In this document: positions 1 through 6,074 of the stretch, piece by piece | How the letters are laid out: each line of letters starts with the position of its first letter | How positions within the stretch are numbered: the first letter of the stretch is position 1 | Assembly (NCBI GenBank): GCA_937941715.1 | Contig: CALDGX010000183.1 | Coordinates: 1-8,194 of the forward strand | DNA: 8,194 nt | Reading direction: 5' to 3' | Source: an uncultured Chloracidobacterium sp. | GTDB lineage: Bacteria > Acidobacteriota > Blastocatellia > Pyrinomonadales > Pyrinomonadaceae | Notes under the pieces: model-generated | Told to the model about the DNA's origin: nothing | The model's input: only the letters and a program-made list of their open reading frames with translations | The model's database searches: none | Translations under genes and position numbers: made by a program

Positions 1-533
1 TTGGGAAACCACTCGGCGACCGTCTTGATCGATGCCGGAAAATTGCCGGCCTCGCCGAGCCCGAGGGCAAATCTGGCGACCATAAAGCCGACGACCGACA
101 CCGACAGGGCAAAGGTCCACGGTGCGGCACCAAACATCGAGCCGATCGCGTTGATCGCCGCGACCACGGCGGCGACTATCGGAGCGACGATAGGCGATGA
201 TATCTCGCCGATGCCGACCGCCCAGGCGTGCCCGATGGCGGCGATGCTCCAGACGACGATCGCCAGCGCAAAGCCCTTTTTCGTGCCGATCTTGTCCATC
301 AGCTTGCCGACGAAGAGCAGGCCGATGGCGTAGGCGGTCTGAAACGCGAAAACGATCCAGCTGTAATCAAGCTCGGTCCAGCCGAATTCCTCGGCGAGCG
401 TCGGCTTGAGGATGCCGATGACCTGGCGGTCGATATAGTTGATCGTCGCGGCAAAGAACAGGAGGGTACAGATCACCCAGCGAAAATTTCCCACCTTGCC
501 CGGCGTAGTCGGCTGTGCACTTTCCATTTCCAT
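1..533 (-). CDS. MFS transporter, hexuronate (ExuT/ACS) family, partial
   Basis: This is the N-terminal 177 codons of a major facilitator superfamily permease; the rest lies beyond the left edge. Reading leftward from ATG 533 the protein begins MEMESAQPTTPGKVGNFRWV. A first membrane helix lies at about residues 17-34 and ends in the INYIDRQ motif usual in the anion:cation symporter (ACS) family. A second helix spans about 57-77, followed by the loop GKLMDKIGTKKG (A-like motif, about 76-87), then a third helix at about 88-104. ARFALGLGEAGNFPASIK (153-170) followed by TVAEWFPK is typical of ExuT-like hexuronate/glucarate transporters. Residues of about 106-147 look like an insertion relative to compact ExuT proteins. 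The start is fixed by AAGGAG seven bases upstream; a second in-frame ATG at 527 is less well placed. Import of a hexuronate by proton symport is inferred from family and neighbours; the substrate is not certain. Confidence 0.9.
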   Translation of the reverse strand, partial: MEMESAQPTTPGKVGNFRWVICTLLFFAATINYIDRQVIGILKPTLAEEFGWTELDYSWIVFAFQTAYAIGLLFVGKLMDKIGTKKGFALAIVVWSIAAIGHAWAVGIGEISSPIVAPIVAAVVAAINAIGSMFGAAPWTFALSVSVVGFMVARFALGLGEAGNFPASIKTVAEWFP

Positions 534-540
534 TTGGTCG

Positions 541-547
541 GCTCCTT
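541..547 (-). promoter_or_regulatory. Ribosome binding site of the MFS transporter
   Basis: Read on the minus strand this is AAGGAGC, with seven bases before ATG 533. It is one of only two clear Shine-Dalgarno sequences in the window and decides the transporter start. It falls in the 19-bp gap after the M24-like gene. Confidence 0.75.
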
Positions 548-552
548 AAACT

Positions 553-1671
553 CTATAAAGACAAAATTCCCGGTGACAGATACTCGGTACCGCCGATCAT
601 CGCGGCGATCAGCGGAAAGTCGGGCGACGCCGTGACGACGTCGGTCCCGCCCTCGGTCACGATGCAGGTCTCCTCGACCTTGGTCCCGGTTATCGACGGG
701 TTCCAGGCGAAGGCCTGGCCGAGTTTGACCGCTTCGCCGCTCGACGGATGTGCGACCCAGTCGCGAGTCTTATAACCGGCGGCACCGCCCTGATGGTGCA
801 GGCCGATCTCATCCGGAAAACCCGCCGCCCGGTACGCGCGTTCGGCGGCCTCGTATAATTCGCGTCCCGTCGTCCCGGGCCGGGTCGCGTGCCTCAGAGC
901 GGCAAAAACGTCGGCCGCGGCCTGTGTTCGCCTGATAAGTTCGTCGTCCGGCGTGCCGAGCGTAACAATGCGGCTGAGGCTCACGATCAAACCGCCGCGT
1001 TGAGCACAGGTGACTGCTAACAGCGTTCTTTGCCAACGATTTGCAGTCGGTACCGGATGACGAAACCGCTTGATCCGGTCGTCGGCCGCGGCAAGCGTCA
1101 CGACCGAAACGGCCCCGGCCGAGGCAAGCTCATGCCGGATCTTTTCCGCAATGGCGATCTCGGTGTCGCCCGGTTCAAATCTATTTATCGCCTGCCGCAT
1201 CGCCGCTCCGGCATCGCTCCCGAGTCGGCGAAACCGGACGGCCTCGTCCGCCGTCAGACGGTGCCGGCAAGCGGCGACCTTTCCCTCGATCGTCGGCACA
1301 CCGCCGCCGATATCGATGTCCGCGGCGATCGCGGCTCCCGGCCGCAGCACCGACAGAGCGGTCTTCGATACGGTGCCGCCGTCGGCCTTTTCGGCCTGCC
1401 AGGTGAAGCTCAGCGGTTCAAAACACGCCTGCGGTACTTCCTCGGCCAGCATCCGCGGCGTTTCGATATTATTCGCGATCACGTAGCGGCGGCCTTCGCG
1501 GGTGACCATCAGCGTCGCGACGCCGTTCTCACGGCTCGTATCGACGCCGTTCGTGCCGCCGCAGGTCAGCCAGGCAAAATTGTGCCGGGCGTTGAGCAGC
1601 ACCGCGTCGAGGCCTTCGCGCTCGAGCATTTCGACGATGCGGCCTGTCTTTTCGCTGAGCTCTTCGTTCAT
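553..1671 (-). CDS. Peptidase M24-fold protein (aminopeptidase P/creatinase-like), altered metal site
   Basis: This 372-residue protein has the two-domain layout of Xaa-Pro aminopeptidase/creatinase proteins. An N-terminal creatinase-like domain (about 5-135, containing NARHNFAWLTCGGTNGVD) precedes a C-terminal pita-bread M24 domain (about 140-360). Conserved-looking positions are H205 in RFRHPVPT, H292/H293 in GLHHQGGAAGY and E333/E334 in KVEETCIVTEGG. The two aspartates that normally bind metal are absent: AVTCAQRGGLIVSLSRIVTLG stands where vDlG...sDiTRT is expected. The first ligand glutamate is apparently replaced by N324 in FAWNPS. Only about two of five canonical ligands remain, so ordinary dimetal peptidase activity is doubtful. 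A creatinase-like, metal-free hydrolase or lyase is possible. The gene starts 6 bp after the SDR stop and ends 19 bp before the transporter, so it belongs to that operon. The ATG start has no clear ribosome site, suggesting translational coupling. Fold is confident; function is unknown. Confidence 0.88.
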   Translation of the reverse strand: MNEELSEKTGRIVEMLEREGLDAVLLNARHNFAWLTCGGTNGVDTSRENGVATLMVTREGRRYVIANNIETPRMLAEEVPQACFEPLSFTWQAEKADGGTVSKTALSVLRPGAAIAADIDIGGGVPTIEGKVAACRHRLTADEAVRFRRLGSDAGAAMRQAINRFEPGDTEIAIAEKIRHELASAGAVSVVTLAAADDRIKRFRHPVPTANRWQRTLLAVTCAQRGGLIVSLSRIVTLGTPDDELIRRTQAAADVFAALRHATRPGTTGRELYEAAERAYRAAGFPDEIGLHHQGGAAGYKTRDWVAHPSSGEAVKLGQAFAWNPSITGTKVEETCIVTEGGTDVVTASPDFPLIAAMIGGTEYLSPGILSL

Positions 1672-1677
1672 CGGCCG

Positions 1678-2454
1678 CTACTGGTTGACACCGCTCGCCA
1701 GGAACCCGCCATCGACCACGAGCACCTCGCCCGTCACAAAACTGGCTGCTTCGCTTGCCAGAAAGACGGCGGCACCCGCGAGTTCCTCGACCTGCCCAAA
1801 TCTGCCCATCGGCGTCCGGGTCAGAAATTCGGCACCTCTCGGCGATTCATCGAGCAGCTTTTGATTGAGCGCCGTGCGGAAAACGCCCGGGGCGATAGCG
1901 TTGACGTTAACGCCGCGTTTGGCCCATTCGACGGCCAGTGATTTGGTCAGGCTGGCGACGGCTGCCTTGCTCGCCGCGTATGCCGCAACCTCGTACAGCG
2001 CGACAAATGTCGAGAGCGACGCGATATTGACGATCCGGCCGTAGCCGTTTTCGACCATATGCCGGCCAAAGACCTGACACGCCCGGAGCGTGCCGGTCAG
2101 GTTGGTCTCCATTATTTCGTCCCACTCGGCGATATCGAGTTCGAGCGTCGGCGTGCGCTTGGTACGGCCCGCCGAATTGACCAGAATGTCCACCTTTCCA
2201 AATGCGGCGGCGGATTCACTGAGTAAATTCTGCAGTGACGCCATGTCAGACACGTCGGACGTGACCCGCAGCGTCCTCCGTCCTTTGGCCTCGATCTCGG
2301 CCGCGGCGGCGTCGACCTGTTCCTGCCGTCTGGATGTACAAACGACGTCGGCGCCGGCCTCGGCCATACCGTGAGCTATCGCCCGCCCGATACCTGATGT
2401 TCCGCCTATCACGACCGCGGTCCGCCCGTTGAGGTCAAGTTTGGAGTAACTCAT
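1678..2454 (-). CDS. SDR-family NAD(P)-dependent oxidoreductase, possible uronate/gluconate reductase
   Basis: This is a classical short-chain dehydrogenase/reductase of 258 residues, full length for the family. The nucleotide-binding motif GGTSGIG is at residues 17-23, with the first residue of TGxxxGIG changed to Gly. NSAG is at 93-96, N118 lies in NLTG, the catalytic S146 in NIASLS, and Y159-x3-K163 in YAASK. The C-terminus has the usual VVDGGF. After beta-strand 2 the sequence is CTSRR with no acidic residue, which favours NADP(H) over NAD(H); that is an inference. It aligns without gaps through the catalytic core with the KduD at 6071, but is clearly diverged. As first gene of the leftward operon with a uronate-type transporter, it may reduce tagaturonate or fructuronate, replacing UxaB/UxuB, or act as a gluconate 5-dehydrogenase-like enzyme. 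The sequence alone cannot decide. The ATG at 2454 follows the AT-rich control region; no clear ribosome site is visible. Confidence 0.93.
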   Translation of the reverse strand: MSYSKLDLNGRTAVVIGGTSGIGRAIAHGMAEAGADVVCTSRRQEQVDAAAAEIEAKGRRTLRVTSDVSDMASLQNLLSESAAAFGKVDILVNSAGRTKRTPTLELDIAEWDEIMETNLTGTLRACQVFGRHMVENGYGRIVNIASLSTFVALYEVAAYAASKAAVASLTKSLAVEWAKRGVNVNAIAPGVFRTALNQKLLDESPRGAEFLTRTPMGRFGQVEELAGAAVFLASEAASFVTGEVLVVDGGFLASGVNQ

Positions 2455-2499
2455 AATCTACTTAAATCGAACTATTGGTAAAGGTGATATAAGCAAAAA

Positions 2500-2509
2500 G
2501 GTATTACCA
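2500..2509. promoter_or_regulatory. Candidate GntR/FadR-type operator near the leftward promoter
   Basis: GGTATTACC is a GGT-N3-ACC palindrome; on the minus strand it reads TGGTAATACC. It has the same 3-base spacing as the stronger site at 2651-2669. It lies about 50 bp upstream of the SDR start, a plausible place to repress the leftward operon. The arms are short, so this is weaker on its own. Confidence 0.4.
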
Positions 2510-2643
2510 TTTGGCTTTTGACGCAGTAAGTGTGAAACACAATTATATCTAATGTCAAGTATTCTAAGTGCCCATATTTGTTAATTTCTACGAGCATAAC
2601 AGGTGCTGCGGCGGCGAATTTGGGGAAAAAGCCAAAATACTAC

Positions 2644-2673
2644 TTGCTTTTAATTGGTCAAACCAATTATTAT
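2644..2673 (+). promoter_or_regulatory. Candidate promoter of the rightward catabolic operon
   Basis: TTGCTT (2644-2649) and TATTAT (2668-2673) are separated by 18 bp. This would give a leader of roughly 20 to 25 bases before GTG 2703. The -10 matches five of six consensus positions but the -35 only three. Support comes from the perfect palindrome at 2651-2669 filling the spacer, as expected for a repressed promoter. An overlapping TATATT at 2671 is an alternative -10. Confidence 0.4.
2651..2669. promoter_or_regulatory. Perfect palindromic operator, FadR-subfamily GntR type
   Basis: TAATTGGTCAAACCAATTA has two perfect 8-bp arms around CAA. The core TGGT-N3-ACCA matches the pattern bound by FadR-subfamily GntR repressors (E. 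coli FadR recognises TGGTCNGACCA; UxuR and ExuR sites also carry TTGGT/ACCAA arms). Many uronate operons are controlled by this subfamily. The regulator gene is not in the window, so the match is by pattern only. Confidence 0.6.
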
Positions 2674-2686
2674 ATTCGAACATTAC

Positions 2687-2692
2687 AAGGAA
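2687..2692 (+). promoter_or_regulatory. Ribosome binding site deciding the GTG 2703 start
   Basis: AAGGAA lies 10 bases before GTG 2703, and no comparable site precedes GTG 2568. The spacer contains the TGGTACCA palindrome (2695-2702). Confidence 0.55.
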
Positions 2693-2702
2693 ATTGGTAC
2701 CA

Positions 2703-3626
2703 GTGCAAACATCACCACAAAAGACGATCCAGCGACGCACGGCCGGCGAAAATGTCTGGCTGGGGTTTTCGGACTCGGCCCGGCCGGTCAGGCCCGACGG
2801 AGATTTCAGGTACACGGTGCTCGATTCCGAGGTCGCAGTCGGCCGCGCGATGTTTGCCGAACTCAAGGCTTACGCCGAGGAAAAGGAAGGCGATATCACG
2901 ATGGTCCTGCTCGGCGGCCGCGGGGCTCAGGCGATGTACCGCTTGATCGAGCGCCTCGCCGAGACCGACGAGATCGACGAACTGCTCGGCCGGCTCCACG
3001 TCTTTACGCAGGACGCCCTTGCCCCGATGCGGATGGCCAACGGCCTCAGCTTTGTACGCGATTTCGAACGCCTGCTCGGCCCGCGGTTCTTTGCCAAGAT
3101 CAAGAGTTTCACGCCGATGATCACCGAGACCGATGATCTCGAGGGCGAATTGCGAAAATATCTCGAAAGCCTCGATTCGCTCGGCGGCATCGACCTGTTC
3201 TTTCTGGGGCTTGGGCCTGAGGCCGAGGCGGCCTCGCATCTCTGTTATATCAAGCCCGGCTGCGGGGCCGCGTTCGGCGATTTTGCCGGGATCATCCCGA
3301 TCAGCCCGAGCATACTCGAGCATCACATCGCTAAATTCAAGGTCGGCGGCAGCGAGGTCTCGGCCGAGGACGAGGCTGAGTGCCGACAGGCGGCATATAT
3401 ACTGACGCTCGGGCCGGCGGCTATCCTCGGGGCAAAGCGCATAGTCCAGTCGATCGTCGACGCTTCGACCGCGACGGCCAAGCCGGCGAGCTTCAAGCGG
3501 CTGATCGAGACCGAACTTTCAATTGATGATGCCGAGCTTGCCCGCCAGGCCGATGAGAATCCGGGCTTGCTGATACGTTTGCATCCCGATGTGCGATCAT
3601 ACGTTTTGCCGGATCTGCTCTCGTAA
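2703..3626 (+). CDS. NagB/6-phosphogluconolactonase-fold protein with altered active site
   Basis: The protein has 307 residues if it starts at GTG 2703; the open frame reaches back to 2568 but that part is AT-rich and unlike coding sequence. It resembles the glucosamine-6-phosphate isomerase/6-phosphogluconolactonase family. VLLGGRGAQAMYRLI (68-82) matches the phosphate-loop strand, HVFTQDALAPM (99-109) the usual DER region, and DLFFLGLGPEAEAASHL (164-180) the usual DlvlLGmGpDGHtASL. AYILTLGPAAILGAKRIV (231-248) and IRLHPDVRSYV (291-301) match the C-terminal part. The catalytic Asp and His of DGH are replaced by E173 and E175, and DER reads QDA. Standard deaminase or lactonase chemistry is therefore doubtful. 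It heads a KDG-forming operon, ending 5 bp before uxaA. It might open a sugar lactone, bind a phosphorylated intermediate as a sensor (SorC/DeoR effector domains share this fold), or carry out an unknown step. Family membership is fairly sure, function is not. Confidence 0.83.
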   Translation: MQTSPQKTIQRRTAGENVWLGFSDSARPVRPDGDFRYTVLDSEVAVGRAMFAELKAYAEEKEGDITMVLLGGRGAQAMYRLIERLAETDEIDELLGRLHVFTQDALAPMRMANGLSFVRDFERLLGPRFFAKIKSFTPMITETDDLEGELRKYLESLDSLGGIDLFFLGLGPEAEAASHLCYIKPGCGAAFGDFAGIIPISPSILEHHIAKFKVGGSEVSAEDEAECRQAAYILTLGPAAILGAKRIVQSIVDASTATAKPASFKRLIETELSIDDAELARQADENPGLLIRLHPDVRSYVLPDLLS

Positions 3627-3631
3627 ATACT

Positions 3632-5206
3632 ATGTTGGATACCTATGCAGAAAGGGCCGTTCCGGTCAGCGACTACGCGATCATCGTCAATCCGGACGAT
3701 AATGTCGCGGTCGTCAAGAATCAGACGTCGGCCGGCCTGACGGTAGTTTTGCCGGACGGCGTACCGCTTACGATCGGCGATGCCGTGCCGCCGGGACACC
3801 GTTTTGCGACCAGCGACATTCCGGCGGGCGAATTTGTACGGCAGTACGGCCAGCCGATCGGTACGAGCCTCGGCATCGCCCGAGGCGAATGGGTGACGCA
3901 CGACAATATGACCGACGACGTGCCGGTCGTGCGCAATCTTCCCGACGACCTGCACACGCCCGCACCGGATTATTTTCCGGCTGACCAGATCGCGACCTTT
4001 GCGGGTTTCAGGCGAGCGGACGGACGCGTCGGGACGCGAAATTTCGTTCTCATAGTGCCGACATCGATGTGTGCCAGCCACGAGGCGACACAGATCTCGA
4101 TGATGGCCGAGTTTCTGCATTACAGCCGCGAAAAATATCCGAACGTCGACGGCGTGGTAGCGATCCCGCACAACAAGGGCTGCGGCTGCCAGGACGGTTC
4201 GACGCTCGACGTGATGATGCGGACGCTGTCGAACTACGCCGATCATCCAAACGTCGGCGGCGTCATCCTGATCGATCTCGGCTGCGAAAAGACCAACCTC
4301 TCGTTTGTCGAAAAGTATCTGACAAAGCGTGACAAGCCGATCCAGAAGCCCGTCTTCAAGATCGGCATACAGGATGTCGGCGGCACTCAGGCGGCGATCG
4401 AGATCGGGCTCGCCGAGGTGGCAAAGATGCTGCCCGAGGTGAATAAGTGCGTCCGCGAGGAGTTTCCGGTCAGCGAACTCGTGCTCGGGGTCAAATGCGG
4501 TTCGTCCGACGGATTTTCGGGCATTTCGGCAAATCCGGCACTTGGTTACTGTTCCGACCTTCTGGTAAGAAGCGGCGGCACCGTTCTGCTCACCGAGGTA
4601 CCTGAGTTTTGCGGTGCCGAGCACATTTTGGCAAATCGTGCCAAGGATTCGGTCATCGGCCGCAAGATCTACGCGATGGTCGATTGGTATAAGGATTACG
4701 CTTCAAAATTTGGCGCCGTGTTGAATGAAAACCCGAGCACCGGCAACAAGGCCGGCGGGCTGCTGAATATCACGATCAAATCGCTCGGGGCGATAGTCAA
4801 GGCCGGCACCACGCGGATCGAAGACTGTATCGAGTACGCCGAAACACCGACCGTCCGCGGCATCAATCTGATGCAGGGACCGGGCTATGATCAGGAATCG
4901 ACGCCGGGCCTTGTCGCGTCGGGCGCGACCGTCGTCGTATTTACGACCGGTAACGGCACGACCATCGGCAACGCCATCACGCCCGTGATCAAACTTGCGT
5001 CGAACAACCGCGTTTTTGAGCGGATGGCCAACGACCTCGACATTTCGGCGGGCAACGTCATCGAGGGGACCGAGAGCATAGTCGAGGTCGGTACGCGTCT
5101 TTTTGAGCATGTTCGGCGGACGGCCAGCGGCGAGATCCAGGCCAAGGCCGAGATTCTCAAGCACCGCGAATTTCAATTTTGGGCTGAAAAGACGGTATCG
5201 CTGTAA
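3632..5206 (+). CDS. uxaA: Altronate dehydratase (UxaA/GarD family)
   Basis: At 524 residues this is a full-length member of the UxaA/GarD sugar-acid dehydratase family. It dehydrates D-altronate to 2-keto-3-deoxy-D-gluconate (KDG) in the cytoplasm, normally with a divalent metal. An N-terminal SAF-like domain (about 15-95) is followed by a linker and the catalytic UxaA domain. Family signatures are FAGFRRADGRVGTRNFVLIV (123-142), PHNKGCGCQDGS (179-190), DLGCEKTN (215-222) and KCGSSDGFSGISANPALG (288-305). GPGYDQESTPGLVASGA (416-432) and FTTGNGTTIGN (437-447) complete the pattern. Cysteines 184, 186, 218 and 289 are candidate metal or active-site residues. Galactarate dehydratase GarD has the same architecture, but KduI, KduD and KdgK downstream favour altronate as substrate. 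The gene starts 5 bp after the preceding stop without a visible ribosome site, which suggests coupled translation. Confidence 0.94.
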   Translation: MLDTYAERAVPVSDYAIIVNPDDNVAVVKNQTSAGLTVVLPDGVPLTIGDAVPPGHRFATSDIPAGEFVRQYGQPIGTSLGIARGEWVTHDNMTDDVPVVRNLPDDLHTPAPDYFPADQIATFAGFRRADGRVGTRNFVLIVPTSMCASHEATQISMMAEFLHYSREKYPNVDGVVAIPHNKGCGCQDGSTLDVMMRTLSNYADHPNVGGVILIDLGCEKTNLSFVEKYLTKRDKPIQKPVFKIGIQDVGGTQAAIEIGLAEVAKMLPEVNKCVREEFPVSELVLGVKCGSSDGFSGISANPALGYCSDLLVRSGGTVLLTEVPEFCGAEHILANRAKDSVIGRKIYAMVDWYKDYASKFGAVLNENPSTGNKAGGLLNITIKSLGAIVKAGTTRIEDCIEYAETPTVRGINLMQGPGYDQESTPGLVASGATVVVFTTGNGTTIGNAITPVIKLASNNRVFERMANDLDISAGNVIEGTESIVEVGTRLFEHVRRTASGEIQAKAEILKHREFQFWAEKTVSL

Positions 5207-5222
5207 GGCCGCCGCCGCGGCC
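5207..5222 (+). repeat. Intercistronic GC hairpin between uxaA and the KduI-like gene
   Basis: GGCCGC-CGCC-GCGGCC forms a perfect 6-bp stem with a 4-base loop starting at the base after the uxaA stop. No T-run follows, so it is not a typical terminator. It could protect or attenuate the operon mRNA. Confidence 0.5.
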
Positions 5223-5237
5223 CGCGATCAATGAACT

Positions 5238-6074
5238 ATGAGCAGTACACAGATAAAACTCGAAAAGATCGACCCGGCGACCTGCGTCGTCAAGGGTACC
5301 GACCGGCAAAAGGGACGGACGATCAGCGTCGAACCCGGCAAGACCGCGACGCGCAACCTGTTTTACGGCCGCATTATCATCGAAGCGGGCGATCCCGCGA
5401 TCGCCTTTGAGAATGCGGGCCATGAGACCGGTTTGATCTGCCTCAAGGGTTCGGGCACGGTCACAACCGCGGGGCAAACGTTTGCGATGACCCAATACGA
5501 CGCGTTGTACGTACCGCGTGACTCGGCCATAACCGTCGAGAGCGGCGGTCAATTCGACCTCGCCGAACTCTCGTCGCCGGTCGAGCGGCAATATCCGCTG
5601 CAATTCGTCGCCTTCGTCGATATCCGAAAGGATCCGGCACTGCATTTCGTCGCCGGCAAACCGCCGACCGAACGTGACCTCAATATCCTGATCGGCAAGA
5701 ATGTCGAAGCGGGCCGCATAATGGCCGGCGTGACATTTTCGTCCGAGGGCAACTGGACGTCGTGGCCGCCGCACGAGCATCAGAATATGCTCGAAGAGGC
5801 GTATCTTTACATCGATATGCCCGCTCCGCAGTTCGGCATCCAGATGGTCTATACCGACACCGAGTACCCCGAGATCGCACAGGTGGTCCGCGAGGGCGAT
5901 GTCGTCATAATGCCGCAGGGCTACCATCCGAATGTCGCGGCCCCGGGCGGTTCGATCAACTTTTTGTGGATGATGGCCGCCAACCGCGAGGGCGACGACC
6001 GTCAGTTCGGCGTCGTAAACGTCCAACCCGAATACGCACAGGGCGGTTCGGGGCTTGAAGCGTCGCGTAAATGA
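5238..6074 (+). CDS. kduI: KduI/IolB-family isomerase (5-dehydro-4-deoxyglucuronate isomerase role)
   Basis: This 278-residue bicupin belongs to the KduI/IolB family (Pfam KduI). Its texture is closer to IolB (5-deoxyglucuronate isomerase) than to E. coli KduI: GHETGLICLKGSGTV (61-75), GNWTSWPPHEHQNMLEEAYL (171-190) and VVIMPQGYHPNVAAPGG (222-238). Likely metal ligands in the C-terminal cupin are H179, H181, E186 and H230. Lying directly before kduD, with which it overlaps by 4 bp, it most likely isomerises 4-deoxy-L-threo-5-hexosulose uronate to 2,5-diketo-3-deoxygluconate, the KduI step after pectin or glycosaminoglycan lyases. No myo-inositol genes are nearby, which argues against the IolB role. 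The symbol reflects inferred role, not clear orthology. The ATG at 5238 lies 31 bp after uxaA without a strong ribosome site; ATG 5231 is out of frame. Confidence 0.85.
   Translation: MSSTQIKLEKIDPATCVVKGTDRQKGRTISVEPGKTATRNLFYGRIIIEAGDPAIAFENAGHETGLICLKGSGTVTTAGQTFAMTQYDALYVPRDSAITVESGGQFDLAELSSPVERQYPLQFVAFVDIRKDPALHFVAGKPPTERDLNILIGKNVEAGRIMAGVTFSSEGNWTSWPPHEHQNMLEEAYLYIDMPAPQFGIQMVYTDTEYPEIAQVVREGDVVIMPQGYHPNVAAPGGSINFLWMMAANREGDDRQFGVVNVQPEYAQGGSGLEASRK

Larger units (their letters stand above)
2455..2702. promoter_or_regulatory. Divergent control region between the two operons
   Basis: This 248-bp stretch separates the outward-facing starts of the SDR gene (2454) and the NagB-like gene (2703). 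It is much richer in A and T than the flanking coding sequence. It holds two TGGT-N3-ACC type palindromes (2500-2508 and 2651-2669), a TGGTACCA palindrome abutting the rightward start, and a small TGTG-AAA-CACA dyad at 2531-2541. The frame of the NagB-like gene stays open back to GTG 2568, but the composition argues that this part is untranslated leader or promoter. Confidence 0.75.

Noticed and set aside
1030..1941. Long plus-strand open frame opposite the M24-like and SDR genes.
   Set aside because: It spans two well-supported minus-strand genes; its translation is Arg/Pro-rich, low in motif content, and explained by GC-rich antisense sequence.
2518..2553. TTGACG at 2518 as -35 of another rightward promoter.
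   Set aside because: No good -10 lies at 16-18 bp; the best TCTAAT match is 24 bp away.
2568..2702. In-frame upstream extension of the NagB-like gene to GTG 2568 (45 more residues).
   Set aside because: The stretch is AT-rich, contains the palindromic operator and candidate promoter, and encodes no family-like sequence; GTG 2703 has a ribosome site.
3323..4624. Long minus-strand open frame (433 codons) opposite uxaA and the NagB-like gene.
   Set aside because: Mirror of strongly supported coding sequence; no recognisable domain and a composition typical of antisense frames in high-GC DNA.
5157..6026. Minus-strand open frame opposite the KduI-like gene.
   Set aside because: The opposite strand has clear cupin motifs and metal ligands; this frame shows none.
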